From: CAYNWH01 sp964400885
GTDB lineage: Bacteria > Patescibacteriota > Patescibacteriia > CAIXNZ01
Length of the DNA stretch: 64,000 nucleotides
Reading direction: 5' to 3'
Assembly: GCA_964400885.1 (NCBI GenBank)
Contig: CAYNWH010000002.1
Location: 21,583-85,582, forward strand
Numbering within the stretch: the stretch's first letter is position 1; each line of letters starts with the position of its first letter. Of this stretch, positions 1-8,213 are shown in pieces. The position numbers and the translations under genes were made by a program. The notes under the pieces are model-generated. The model was not told the DNA's origin. It ran no database searches and saw only the letters and a list, made by a program, of their open reading frames with translations.

Positions 1-846
1 GCCGGCTGGCAATAATATTTTTTTCACTCCTTCTGAACTAGTATTTAAAGTTGCCAATTCTTTATAGTCATAATTATTATCTTTCTTATAAATTTTAAAT
101 TCCGCATTTGTTTTTAGATTATCATTAAAATCTCTAGCTGAAACTTTAATATCGCTTAAGACATAAGTTAAGTCAGTCTGACGATCTTTATTGATCGAAA
201 AAAGATAATCTAAAGCATTCAAGTTATTTATTCCTGGATATTTTATTCTTAAGATATAATCGCCTAGCGTAAAGTAAAAAATATTTTCACCGGTAATCCC
301 GGTTTTTTGGGATTCATAAAGCCGGTCTTTGGCGACTTTATTGCCCAAAATATCTTGAGCTACAGAATAGATGTCAAAAGGCAAATCTTTTAAAAGTTGC
401 CCGCTGGCATCTTTTAAAACAATTCTGACTGAACTAAAAGTTAAAACTACATTCTGCGTTTGATTAGGGCTAATTTGCAAATTCCACAAAATGAATTTTT
501 CATGTGGTCTATTTTGTATAAAATATTCAATGACTACTGTTTGGGTGGTATTAGTGTTTAATTTAACTTTAATTTCCTGCAAGCCAGATTCTTTAATGTA
601 ACCACTAGCTCTCATGGGGCCAAAAAAAGGATTACCATTGATGTCAATTGCTTGTTCAAAAACATTAAAATTGACATTTTGGACTTTAATCCCCTGTGGA
701 TCTTTGGCCATTACTTCAAGAGTGCTATAGACGTCTTCTGCCTTAGCTTGGCTGGGCAAAAATAAAACTATACCTCCTAAAGAAACAATGAGGATTAAAA
801 TTATTTTACTTACAAAAATGGTAAAATTTTTAAGCATTTTGGGCAT
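1..846 (-). CDS. secreted or membrane-anchored protein, 3' end cut by window edge
   Basis: A frame read leftward from ATG at 846 stays open to position 1, giving at least 282 residues; the C-terminus lies outside the window. The N-terminus (MPKMLKNFTIF then a hydrophobic stretch ending FLPSQAKAED) looks like a signal peptide with an AKA-E/D cleavage site. The rest has alternating hydrophobic and polar residues and phrases such as VVLTFSSVRIVLKDASGQ, suggesting repeated beta-sandwich (Ig or carboxypeptidase-regulatory-like) modules on the cell surface; that reading is inference. No clear SD precedes 846, and an in-frame ATG at 837 is an alternative start. No family was recognised. Confidence 0.6.
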   Translation of the reverse strand, partial: MPKMLKNFTIFVSKIILILIVSLGGIVLFLPSQAKAEDVYSTLEVMAKDPQGIKVQNVNFNVFEQAIDINGNPFFGPMRASGYIKESGLQEIKVKLNTNTTQTVVIEYFIQNRPHEKFILWNLQISPNQTQNVVLTFSSVRIVLKDASGQLLKDLPFDIYSVAQDILGNKVAKDRLYESQKTGITGENIFYFTLGDYILRIKYPGINNLNALDYLFSINKDRQTDLTYVLSDIKVSARDFNDNLKTNAEFKIYKKDNNYDYKELATLNTSSEGVKKILLPAG

Positions 847-955
847 GATTTAATTATAGCACTGATTTGATTTTAATTTTTTATTATATAATGCTTTGTA
901 TATTTTGTCAATATTTTAAGTTGTTTAGAATTCATATCTTTATAATTTATAACTA

Positions 956-984
956 TTGACAAAAAACAATAAATATGCTAATGT
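956..984 (+). promoter_or_regulatory. sigma70-type promoter of the lipoprotein gene
   Basis: TTGACA at 956-961 and TAATGT at 979-984 are 17 bp apart, with TGC just before the -10 (extended -10). An ATG at 975 lies inside this promoter, which argues that translation starts at 1038. Confidence 0.75.
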
Positions 985-1037
985 TATTAACAGCACATAT
1001 AAAAATACATCTTAAGTTAAAAATTAGGGAGGGCAAG

Positions 1038-1412
1038 ATGGGCAAAAAATTAATAATGATAGCAGCAATAATTGCGGTCATCGGAGCGCTTGGCTTCATT
1101 GGCATTGCTTGTACTGCCAATAACCAAGTGAAACAAGAAACAAGCGCCCCTCTGGTCAGTCAGAAAACCAGTATGCTGACGCAGGAAGAAATCAAATCCC
1201 TATGCAGCAAAAATTGCAGCATCAGCGAAAAGCTCAGCCAGGATGCCTCTGTAAGTCAGGAACACTGGAAAAATATTAATCCTGCCGGCTCCTTACCTTG
1301 GTATGCACTTAATACTGATGCAAAGAACTCTCGTCCCCAGCCTCTGCAGGCCTGTGATCTAAGAGCATACATGGGCGCGGGAAACACGGAAAAAGAGGTT
1401 AATTGCCCTTAA
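1038..1412 (+). CDS. small predicted lipoprotein, unknown function
   Basis: This 124-residue protein begins MGKKLIMIAAIIAV and has a lipobox-like FIGIAC, so Cys near residue 22 would be lipidated after signal peptidase II cleavage. The mature part holds three or four further cysteines (SLCSKNCS, QACDLRAY, VNCP) that could form disulfides outside the cell. The start at 1038 is chosen because a GGGAGGG SD lies a few bases upstream and the promoter covers the earlier ATG at 975. A promoter precedes it and a perfect terminator hairpin follows, so it is monocistronic. No family was recognised; it belongs to the SD-led orphan genes of this window. Confidence 0.75.
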   Translation: MGKKLIMIAAIIAVIGALGFIGIACTANNQVKQETSAPLVSQKTSMLTQEEIKSLCSKNCSISEKLSQDASVSQEHWKNINPAGSLPWYALNTDAKNSRPQPLQACDLRAYMGAGNTEKEVNCP

Positions 1413-1427
1413 ATCATACCCAAATGC

Positions 1428-1459
1428 AAAGGAACGAAGCTTGCTTCGTTCCTTTTTCT
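1428..1459 (+). terminator. intrinsic terminator after the lipoprotein gene
   Basis: A perfect 13-bp inverted repeat (AAAGGAACGAAGC and its complement) has only TT between the arms and is followed by a T run. Confidence 0.85.
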
Positions 1460-1507
1460 ATTTAAATAAATTTTAATAACCAATATTTATAGCCAAAACA
1501 CTGGACA

Positions 1508-2965
1508 TTATATTTTAGGTCTTATCTTATGCCAGCCAGTTGCCTGCTCATAAGCAAAAGCGGTCTGAATAATTGTTTCTTCGCCAAATTGTTTGCCAAT
1601 CAATTGCATGCCCACTGGCAAATTTTCAATAAAGCCGCAAGGTATAGAAACAGCAGGTACGCCAGCCAAATTAATAGTAATCGTATAAATATCGCTTAAA
1701 TACATTGATAAGGGATTGTCTGTTTTCTCGCCAATTTTAAAAGCAGTAGTTGGCGAAGTGGGCATTAAAATCGTGTCAACCTGATTAAAAGCATTCTCAA
1801 AATCCTGCTTAATTAAGGTCCTGACTTGCATGGCTTTTTTGTAATAAGCATCATAATAACCAGCGCTTAAAGTATAAGTGCCAATCATAATTCTTCGTTT
1901 AGCTTCAGGCCCAAACCCTTCAGCCCGGCTTTTAGTATAAATTTCCATTAAATTATCAGCGTCTTTAGCTTGATGTCCGTATCTGATGCCGTCATAACGA
2001 CCTAAATTAGAACTGACTTCTGACGGCATAATAATATAATAACAAGCTAAACCATAGTCCAAATACGGCAAATCAACTTCTTGGATTTTAGCGCCTAATT
2101 TTTCCAAATCTTTCACAGCTAATTGAATAGCTTCGGCTACTTCTTTATCCAGACCAGAACCAAATGCTTGTTTGGGAATGCCGATTTTCAAGCCTTTTAA
2201 ATTTTTACTTAAACTTTTTGTATAATCAGGTACTGGCTGATTTGGCGTAGTAGAATCTTTTTTGTCCTGACCAGCAATAATGTTTAAAATTAAAGCTGCA
2301 TCTTCCACTGTTTTGGTAATCGGCCCAATACAGTCTAATGAAGAGCCCATAGCAATGGCGCCATAGCGGGAAACCCGGCCATAAGTGGGTTTAAAGCCAA
2401 CTACACCGCATAAACTGGCTGGCTGGCGAATAGAACCTCCTGTATCAGTGCCTAAAGCAAAAATAACCTGATCAGCAATCACGCTGGCAGTACTGCCGCC
2501 AGAAGAGCCGCCCGGCACCCTGGTAATATCCCAAGGATTATGGCTATGGCCAAAATCAGAATTTTCAGTAGAAGAGCCATGGCCCCAGGCATCGCAATTA
2601 TGTTTGCCTAAAATTATAGCGCCTTGCTCTTTAATTTTCTTAATCACGGTTGCATCATATAAGGGCACGTAGTTGCGCAACATTTTTGAAGCTGCTGTGG
2701 TTTCCAGACCCTTGGTAATGATTAAATCCTTAATGCCGCAAGGGATGCCTTCTAATATTTTAATCTTCTCGCCTTTTTTAATTTTCTTATCAACTTCTTT
2801 GGCTTGTTTTTGCGCCTTAGCAAAATCAGTAGCTAAAAAACAATGCAATTTTTCATCAGTTGCTTTAATTCTTTTAATACAAGCATTGGTCAATTCTAAG
2901 CTGGAAATCTCTTTGTCTTGTAATTTCTCATGAGCTTCTTTAATTGTGAGTTGGTTGGAATTCAT
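1508..2965 (-). CDS. gatA: glutamyl-tRNA(Gln)/aspartyl-tRNA(Asn) amidotransferase subunit A
   Basis: This is the amidase subunit of GatCAB, which releases ammonia from glutamine to convert mischarged Glu-tRNA(Gln) or Asp-tRNA(Asn). The 485 residues match the usual GatA length. The amidase signature is clear: Lys in GIPCGIKD (about residue 77), the Gly/Ser-rich GGSSGGSTASV, and the catalytic serine region GTDTGGSIRQPASLCGVVG, giving the Ser-cisSer-Lys triad. The start at 2965 gives MNSNQLTIKEAHEKL, the normal N-terminus. No SD is seen. gatC lies upstream on the same strand across an assembly gap, so the two are probably one operon; gatB is not in the window. Confidence 0.95.
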   Translation of the reverse strand: MNSNQLTIKEAHEKLQDKEISSLELTNACIKRIKATDEKLHCFLATDFAKAQKQAKEVDKKIKKGEKIKILEGIPCGIKDLIITKGLETTAASKMLRNYVPLYDATVIKKIKEQGAIILGKHNCDAWGHGSSTENSDFGHSHNPWDITRVPGGSSGGSTASVIADQVIFALGTDTGGSIRQPASLCGVVGFKPTYGRVSRYGAIAMGSSLDCIGPITKTVEDAALILNIIAGQDKKDSTTPNQPVPDYTKSLSKNLKGLKIGIPKQAFGSGLDKEVAEAIQLAVKDLEKLGAKIQEVDLPYLDYGLACYYIIMPSEVSSNLGRYDGIRYGHQAKDADNLMEIYTKSRAEGFGPEAKRRIMIGTYTLSAGYYDAYYKKAMQVRTLIKQDFENAFNQVDTILMPTSPTTAFKIGEKTDNPLSMYLSDIYTITINLAGVPAVSIPCGFIENLPVGMQLIGKQFGEETIIQTAFAYEQATGWHKIRPKI

Positions 2966-2985
2966 GCAATAATTTCAAATTCTAA

Positions 2986-3085
2986 NNNNNNNNNNNNNNN
3001 NNNNNNNNNNNNNNNNNNNNNNNNNNNNNNNNNNNNNNNNNNNNNNNNNNNNNNNNNNNNNNNNNNNNNNNNNNNNNNNNNNNNN
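2986..3085. other. assembly gap (100 N)
   Basis: Exactly 100 N separate gatA from gatC. The round length suggests a scaffolding placeholder of unknown true size. The flank on the right is an AT-rich palindromic repeat, which may be what broke the assembly. Confidence 0.98.
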
Positions 3086-3166
3086 TTAAATTATAGAGTT
3101 TTAGAATTTTAGATTATAGATTTTTAGTTTAGAATTTTAGTACTAAAACGCCAAAACTCTAAAATG
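3086..3166. repeat. AT-rich palindromic spacer repeat (TTTTAG/CTAAAA type)
   Basis: The spacer is built of GAATTTTAG and CTAAAA units in both orientations. The same unit pattern (GAATTTTAGT then CTAAAA, GC, AAAA) recurs at 13203-13296, so this is a dispersed intergenic repeat. No gene is seen. Confidence 0.6.
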
Positions 3167-3451
3167 CTAAAATACTGATTTAGTTTTAATAAGATCCCCT
3201 TCCCTCTCTGCCGCTTGTTTAATCAAATTTTCCTGATAATCACACTGGTCTATTTCATCAGCGCGATAAATATTTTCCAAACCAGTGACCTGGGCCGTGA
3301 TTTCCACATTGTCAGTATTAACTTCTTTAAGTTTTTCAAAATAATCCAAAACTTCAGAAAGCTGATTAGCATACTGATCTTTTTCCGCCTCAGTTAATTC
3401 CAAACGGGAAAGCTGAGCGATTTTTTCTACTTCTGATTTAGTTAATTTCAT
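3167..3451 (-). CDS. gatC: Asp/Glu-tRNA amidotransferase subunit C
   Basis: This 94-residue protein is the small GatC subunit that wraps around GatA and stabilises GatCAB. It shows the family N-terminus KSEVEKIAQLSRLELTEAE, followed by a helix containing LSEVLDYFEKLKEVNTDNVE and a C-terminal DEIDQCDYQENLIKQAA; length is normal. It lies just upstream of gatA on the same strand, the expected order for co-expression, though 100 N of unknown sequence intervene. The start has no SD, as in most conserved genes here. Confidence 0.93.
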   Translation of the reverse strand: MKLTKSEVEKIAQLSRLELTEAEKDQYANQLSEVLDYFEKLKEVNTDNVEITAQVTGLENIYRADEIDQCDYQENLIKQAAEREGDLIKTKSVF

Positions 3452-3509
3452 AAAATTATCTTAACATTTTAAATTTATATTTTCAATCCAATTATTCATC
3501 GTTCATCAT

Positions 3510-4526
3510 TCAAAATCCCACATACTCGACTTCTTCCATTAATTGAATGCCTAATTCGTCCCGCACTTTCATTTTCACATAAGAAATCAACTGCAAAACC
3601 TGGTTAGCCGTAGCCCCGCCTAAATTAATAATAAAATTGGCATGTTTATTAGAAATCTGAGCTTGGCCGATTGTTTTGCCTTTTAAATCCAATAATTCTA
3701 TGAGCCAGGCAGCTGGCACTTTTTTCTTCTCTAAATATTCAGGCGGCAAATTCCTTAAATTTTTAACAGCATCCATATTGTCAGTATTAATCAAAACATT
3801 TTGGAAAATACAGCCAGCTGAAGGAGATTCTAAAGGCAGGTTATCTTTTCTTTTTTGCAAAATCTCTTTAACCGTAGCTTGAGCTTTTGTCTTATCCCCT
3901 TTGGCTAACTCAAATTCCGCAGAAATAATTAAATCATTATTGCGTTTAAAAATAGAGTCGCGGTATTTAAACCCGCATTTATCTTTATTTAAAACAAACT
4001 GTTTAGAACCGCGCATTACTTCCACGCCAATTAAATGATCAGCGATTTCACTGCCATAAGCGCCGGCATTGCCGCGAATTGCACCGCCTACGCTGCCAGG
4101 AATACCACCCAGGTTTTCCAAACCGACCAAACCTTGATCAATAGTTTTGTTCACCAAATCCATAAGCCAGACTCCGGCATCAGCCACCACTTTATTGCCT
4201 TTCTTTCCGCCTGAGGCGGATCCCTGCCCGCCGGCAGGCGCGGCGCCTTTGGCGGAAATAATAACATCTTTCGCCTGGTTTAAAATCACCAGACCGTCAA
4301 ACCCAGAATCAGCCACCAAAACATTACTGCAACCGGCTAAAATATAAGTCGAAATTTTTAATTTTTTGGCAAAGGTTATGGCTCGTACTAAATCTTCATT
4401 ATTTTTGGCTATAAAAAAATACTTGGCTGCCCCGCCAATTTTAAAGGTGGTGTACTTTGCAAGAGGCTCATTAGTCTCAACTTTTTTGCCTAAAAGTTTT
4501 TCTAATTCTTGAATCTGTTTATCCAT
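3510..4526 (-). CDS. murB: UDP-N-acetylenolpyruvoylglucosamine reductase
   Basis: MurB reduces UDP-GlcNAc-enolpyruvate to UDP-MurNAc with NADPH and bound FAD in the cytoplasm. FAD-binding motifs are present: YTTFKIGG, AGCSNVLVAD and LGGIPGSVGGAIRGNAGAYG, then KYRDSIFK and PSAGCIFQN, where the Ser-to-Cys-like catalytic region lies. At 338 residues it is slightly long, because a Gly/Ala/Ser/Lys-rich insertion near residues 91-111 is encoded by a palindromic repeat (4205-4256). The start codon lies 3 bp from the zinc-ribbon gene stop (4530), with no SD, so the pair are probably co-transcribed. Confidence 0.95.
   Translation of the reverse strand: MDKQIQELEKLLGKKVETNEPLAKYTTFKIGGAAKYFFIAKNNEDLVRAITFAKKLKISTYILAGCSNVLVADSGFDGLVILNQAKDVIISAKGAAPAGGQGSASGGKKGNKVVADAGVWLMDLVNKTIDQGLVGLENLGGIPGSVGGAIRGNAGAYGSEIADHLIGVEVMRGSKQFVLNKDKCGFKYRDSIFKRNNDLIISAEFELAKGDKTKAQATVKEILQKRKDNLPLESPSAGCIFQNVLINTDNMDAVKNLRNLPPEYLEKKKVPAAWLIELLDLKGKTIGQAQISNKHANFIINLGGATANQVLQLISYVKMKVRDELGIQLMEEVEYVGF
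4205..4256. repeat. GC-rich double palindrome inserted in frame in murB
   Basis: TCCGCCTGAGGCGGA (4206-4220) and CCTGCCCGCCGGCAGG (4223-4238), then GGCGCGGCGCC, are nested palindromes in an otherwise AT-rich gene. They encode a low-complexity KGAAPAGGQGSASGGKK-type loop that normal MurB lacks. Similar GC-rich hairpins occur between genes in this window, for example at 34907-34934. Confidence 0.75.
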
Positions 4527-4529
4527 AGA

Positions 4530-5078
4530 TTATTTTTTCTTCTTAGCAGCAGCCTTCTTTTTGGCGACTGTTTTTTTGGCTGCAACTTTTTTTGTGGGCT
4601 TTGATTTTTTAACTTCTTTAACTTCTTTCTCCGGCTTTATAATTTTAGCTGCTATTAAGGCATTGATTATTTTATCAAGCTTGGCATTTATATTGGCCAG
4701 TTGGTCGCTTTTTTGCGCCGGACCAGCACCGCTTTTGCCAAAGCACTGATCACAATATACTGGTTTGCCGGGTGTAGGCTGAAAAGGCACTTGGCATGGT
4801 TTGCCGCATTTATCGCAAATAACTGAATACATTTTCCGATCTCTATCTCTATAACGCCCCTTACCAAAATCTCGGCCTCCAGACCTCCTGGATTGGCTGC
4901 CTTGCCTTTTGGCAAAACAGGCAGTGCAATAAACTGGTTTGTCTCCCGTTGGCCTAAATGGCACTTCACATACTTGGCCGCATTCAGCACAAATTGCTTC
5001 ATACATTTGTGATCTAGCGCCAGAACCTCGTCCGCCAAAATCTCTTTTTCTGGAATCTCTACCTCTTGAATTTTTCAT
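4530..5078 (-). CDS. double CxxC zinc-ribbon protein with lysine-rich tail
   Basis: This 182-residue protein has two copies of a compact zinc-binding module: CAECGQVCEVPFRP...KPVYCTACF (about residues 30-57) and CDKCGKPCQVPFQPTPGKPVYCDQCF (about 89-114). Each supplies CxxC plus CxxC. The N-terminus is rich in Arg and Gly (RGRDSRKRDFGGRG), and the C-terminal 45 residues are Lys/Ala repeats like a histone tail. CxxCxxxC..VPF..KPVYC..CF proteins are common in Patescibacteria; nucleic-acid binding is inferred from the basic composition. It is followed at once by murB. No SD is present. Confidence 0.8.
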   Translation of the reverse strand: MKNSRGRDSRKRDFGGRGSGARSQMYEAICAECGQVCEVPFRPTGDKPVYCTACFAKRQGSQSRRSGGRDFGKGRYRDRDRKMYSVICDKCGKPCQVPFQPTPGKPVYCDQCFGKSGAGPAQKSDQLANINAKLDKIINALIAAKIIKPEKEVKEVKKSKPTKKVAAKKTVAKKKAAAKKKK

Positions 5079-5114
5079 AAAATTTTTGATTATTTACTTT
5101 ATTATTTAATTATA

Positions 5115-5250
5115 TTAACATTGGCCGGTAATTTTTGCATAATAATATTCGAACGCCTGCTATATTTGGCGGAGGAACCGGCTACTGAACAAGCCAAACC
5201 CATCTTTAACCGATATCCCCTAGTGGAACAACCATTCTGCGCGGGGATTT
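5115..5250 (+). ncRNA. possible ~100-nt small RNA with own promoter and terminator
   Basis: TTAACA (5115-5120) and CATAAT (5138-5143) are 17 bp apart. A GC-richer stretch from about 5150 has short hairpins (CGCC/GGCG, GGCT/AGCC). It ends in an ATCCCC...CGGGGAT stem followed by TTTTTT (to about 5253). No ORF is present. The size fits 4.5S SRP RNA, but the GGAAGCAGCC signature is absent, so the identity is open. Confidence 0.4.
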
Positions 5251-5251
5251 T

Positions 5252-5521
5252 TTAATTGCCCAAAGTTTCTATCATTTTCAATAGTTCCTGAAAATCTTCT
5301 CTTGTCCAGCCAGGATAAAATTGTTCTCTGGTATCCGGATCGCCTTTGCCGGCAATATATTCTTTTATTTCCCTTATAATATACTTGCCTCCGCCCTTAT
5401 GATCTTCTTCCGCTCTTTTGTAGATATCAAATTTTGCTAATACCATTCTGTCTCTTTTTCTTCTATCTTCCAAAGAAGGCAATTCCGGCGCAATCGGATA
5501 ATTAGGATTTTCTGATTTCAT
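5252..5521 (-). CDS. small conserved-style hypothetical protein
   Basis: The 89 residues begin MKSENPNYPIAPELPSLEDR and are rich in charged residues (RRKRDRMVLAKFDIYKRAEEDH), with a C-terminal EDFQELLKMIETLGN helix. No membrane segment, cysteine motif or known family was seen. It ends 21 bp beyond a second small gene (5543-5908) on the same strand, and both lie downstream of murC, so all may be one operon. The start has no SD; the AT-rich codon use matches the neighbours, supporting a resident gene. Confidence 0.6.
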   Translation of the reverse strand: MKSENPNYPIAPELPSLEDRRKRDRMVLAKFDIYKRAEEDHKGGGKYIIREIKEYIAGKGDPDTREQFYPGWTREDFQELLKMIETLGN

Positions 5522-5542
5522 ATTTTTATTGGTTAATTTTAT

Positions 5543-5908
5543 TTAGCTATTTTTTTTCATTTCTTTAGCTTGCCTTACTCTATCTCTGACAAGTTTTTCC
5601 AGGTTTTTTTTCTCTGAACGTTTCCTTCCTTTGCCCCATTCCTGTTCCAGCTGTTTAATGACTGATTCTTCATCATTATTCTCTAACAATTCTGCTGCCC
5701 TATTAACTCTTAATTCAGAAATTATACTGCCAGTTAAATTAGCAGCTTCCAGCATTGATAGCCCAAATTTTTCTTTTAGTTCTTTTACAATTTCCATTTT
5801 ATTATCCCAATCAGGCGTAAGGTTATCTTTAACAAATTTCATTGCCTGTTCTGTTACATTGCTTTCCTTTTTTAACATTGAATTTTCAGGCGTGATAGGC
5901 ATATTCAT
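5543..5908 (-). CDS. small hypothetical helical protein
   Basis: The 121 residues are predicted to be all helical: EQAMKFVKDNLTPDWDNK, LKEKFGLSMLEAANLTGS, AAELLENNDEESVIKQLEQ, and a basic C-terminal KKNLEKLVRDRVRQAKEMKKNS. No family was recognised. The basic tail could touch RNA or the ribosome, but that is a guess. It lies between murC and another small gene on the same strand, with a short gap, suggesting co-transcription. No SD is seen; an in-frame Met two codons later is an alternative start. Confidence 0.6.
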   Translation of the reverse strand: MNMPITPENSMLKKESNVTEQAMKFVKDNLTPDWDNKMEIVKELKEKFGLSMLEAANLTGSIISELRVNRAAELLENNDEESVIKQLEQEWGKGRKRSEKKNLEKLVRDRVRQAKEMKKNS

Positions 5909-5965
5909 AAGTTTAGAATTTATTTATTAGAATTAATTTGGAATTTGATTATTGATAATTGGTCA

Positions 5966-7405
5966 TTACACAAGTTGCCTGGCAACTTGGTCTATATCCC
6001 CTGCCCCCATAATCAGCACCACGTCATTACTTTGCACTTCATCCAGAATTTTGGCTTTAGTATCAGCCAGATTAGGCGCGTAAAAATATTTTGATTTTAC
6101 GCTAATACCTTTAACTAAATCTTTTGCCTCAGCCTGGGTAATTTTATCTACCAGATCCTGCGAACTAACCCTTTTAGTCACATCTTTTTCTTCCCGGCCC
6201 GCCACATCATAAATCTCTGACAAAATCACCACTTCAGCCGGAGATTGGGCAAATGCTTTGACAAAATCATCAAACAAAGCTTTAGTGCGCTGAATCTGGT
6301 GGGGTTGAAAAACTACCAGTAAACGTTTATCAGGATAAAATTCTTTGACTGCCTTAATAGTTTTAGCCACTTCAGTGGGATGATGAGCATAATCTGAAAT
6401 AACCAAAGCGCCATTTTGTTCTTGGCTTAAATTTTTAATCTTGCCAATGATTTCAAACCGGCGCCAAGCGCCTTTATATTGTGCCAAAGTATCTTTGAGT
6501 ACATCCTGATTAACACCTAATTCCAAAGCCATTAAACTGGCGGCAAAAGCATTGGCAATATTAAATTGGCCAGGGATTTGCAGATTAAAATCTTTAAATT
6601 CCTGATTTTTATAAACCGGCCTAAATATCTGGCGGCCATGGTCTATTTTAATATTCTTGGCAATTAAATCAGCTGATTCATTGGTAAGAGCATAACTGAC
6701 TACATGGCAATTTGGCTTTTCAATTCTTTCGCTTAAAATCGGATCATCAGCATTATAAATATAATAACCGTCAGGTGGCAGTTTATTAATAAACTCCTGA
6801 AAAGTTTCAATCACCTGATTTAAATCTTTATAATAATCAGAATGATCAAATTCAATGTTATTAAGAATAATAACCTGCGGATTTAAATTCAGCATGTGCG
6901 CTTTGTACTCATCAGCTTCTACCACAAAATACTTGCTGGCGCCCAGCCTTAAATTACCGTCCCAGTTTTGCACTTTAGAACCCACAATAACAGTCGGATC
7001 AAACCCAGCATTTTCCAAAATCAAACCAGCCATGGCCGTGGTCGTGGTTTTGCCATGACAGCCAGAAATAGCAATCGTATATTTGTCTTTTGAATATTCG
7101 CCAAGAAACTGAAAGTAGCTTAAACTTTCAATTTTCAACTTTTTAGCCTGCATTCTTTCCGGATTATCTTCTGGGGCCGCATCAGTGTAAATGACCAGAT
7201 CCGCATCTGCCGGAACATTAGCCGCCTGATGCGGCCCGACTTTAATTTGCGCGCCAAAATTTATTAAAACTTCAATCAAAGCCGAATCATTCAGATCAGA
7301 ACCAGTCACTGTCTTGCCTAGGTTTAATAAAAGATTAGCCACGGCAGAAATGCCAATGCCGCCAATGCCTATAATGTGAACTTTTTTGAGTTTTGATAGA
7401 TCCAT
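5966..7405 (-). CDS. murC: UDP-N-acetylmuramate--L-alanine ligase
   Basis: MurC adds L-Ala to UDP-MurNAc, the first peptide-stem step of peptidoglycan synthesis. The 479-residue protein has the N-terminal Rossmann motif VHIIGIGGIGISAVANLL, the ATP-binding P-loop SGCHGKTTTTAMAG (about residue 115), NIEFDHSDYY, and YAHHPTEVAKTI in the C-terminal domain with VFQPHQIQRTKAL. The start at 7405 (MDLSKLKKVHIIG) is preferred over 7426, because it begins just after the upstream methyltransferase gene stops (7410) and gives the normal MurC N-terminus. The tight spacing suggests an operon. Confidence 0.95.
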   Translation of the reverse strand: MDLSKLKKVHIIGIGGIGISAVANLLLNLGKTVTGSDLNDSALIEVLINFGAQIKVGPHQAANVPADADLVIYTDAAPEDNPERMQAKKLKIESLSYFQFLGEYSKDKYTIAISGCHGKTTTTAMAGLILENAGFDPTVIVGSKVQNWDGNLRLGASKYFVVEADEYKAHMLNLNPQVIILNNIEFDHSDYYKDLNQVIETFQEFINKLPPDGYYIYNADDPILSERIEKPNCHVVSYALTNESADLIAKNIKIDHGRQIFRPVYKNQEFKDFNLQIPGQFNIANAFAASLMALELGVNQDVLKDTLAQYKGAWRRFEIIGKIKNLSQEQNGALVISDYAHHPTEVAKTIKAVKEFYPDKRLLVVFQPHQIQRTKALFDDFVKAFAQSPAEVVILSEIYDVAGREEKDVTKRVSSQDLVDKITQAEAKDLVKGISVKSKYFYAPNLADTKAKILDEVQSNDVVLIMGAGDIDQVARQLV

Positions 7406-7409
7406 ATGT

Positions 7410-8111
7410 TTAAATTTTTTTCGCAACCGTAATTATATTGCGTTTATTAGAAACATTTTTAATAATTTCAAAGCCTGTTTTTTTCATTAAACGCGCCACG
7501 TTTAATTCAGTTAAGGCATGAATATAGCGGAAATATTTTTTTTGCCAAGGAATAAAAACATCCTGAAAATCAAGGTCTTTTAATTTAATACCCTGAGCTT
7601 CTTCATAAGGCTCAGTCAGTTTTAAAAGCGTGTATTTAATGATATATTTAAGATACTTTGGCTGCCATAAATTCCAGTTAGTCATTAATAATTTGCCGCC
7701 TGGCTTTAAAACAGAATAGGCTTCGCGTAAAACTTTCATTCTTAAACGGCTAGAAGGTATATGATGCAACGTGGCAATTAAAAATACCAAGTCGAATTTT
7801 TTATTTAAAAAGGATAAATCTAATATATCAGCGACCTGAAAATTTTGGTTGGGCCATTTTACTTTTGCCTCTGCTATTAATTTTTCACTATTATCTAGAC
7901 CTAAGTAATTTATTTTATAATCTTTCAGTAAATCCAAAATCCGACCATTGCCGCAGCCCAGATCCAAAATATCTTGACCATTTTGCAAATATCCTTTAAA
8001 ATACTCAAATTCAGGCCAAGATGACGCGCGAGTAATAGAAAAATCTCGGGCAATCTGATCATAAAGCTCCTGGTTTTGGGCCATTATTTTAAGAGCAGTA
8101 TCTTGTTTCAT
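7410..8111 (-). CDS. Trm9/ALKBH8-like SAM-dependent tRNA (cm5U34) methyltransferase
   Basis: This 233-residue class I methyltransferase has the SAM-binding motif ILDLGCGNGRILDLL, an acidic GLDNSEKLI and ATLHHIPSSRLR. The N-terminal phrase YDQIARDFSITRASSWPEF is the hallmark of the Trm9/ALKBH8 methyltransferase group (Y..IA..FS.TR...WP), which methylates cm5U34 to mcm5U34 in tRNA. The call is strengthened by elp3, whose product makes cm5U34, starting 102 bp away and divergently. Its stop is 4 bp before the murC start on the same strand. Other small-molecule methylation cannot be excluded. Confidence 0.7.
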   Translation of the reverse strand: MKQDTALKIMAQNQELYDQIARDFSITRASSWPEFEYFKGYLQNGQDILDLGCGNGRILDLLKDYKINYLGLDNSEKLIAEAKVKWPNQNFQVADILDLSFLNKKFDLVFLIATLHHIPSSRLRMKVLREAYSVLKPGGKLLMTNWNLWQPKYLKYIIKYTLLKLTEPYEEAQGIKLKDLDFQDVFIPWQKKYFRYIHALTELNVARLMKKTGFEIIKNVSNKRNIITVAKKI

Positions 8112-8213
8112 AATATACTAAATAAGGCTAAATTTTGAATTTTGAATTTTAAATAAAGGCTAAATGAATCAATTTAAAATTAAGACATTAGAAATTCAAT
8201 TAAAATTTATAAT

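Noticed and set aside
975..1037. Upstream ATG at 975 as the lipoprotein start
   Set aside because: It lies within the promoter and would add a segment before the signal peptide.
2986..3085. ORF spanning the N run (2930-3112)
   Set aside because: It is made only of undefined bases, so it is an artefact.
5140..5160. GTTCGAAT on the minus strand read as a tRNA T-loop
   Set aside because: No T-arm pairing, acceptor stem or anticodon arm could be built around it.
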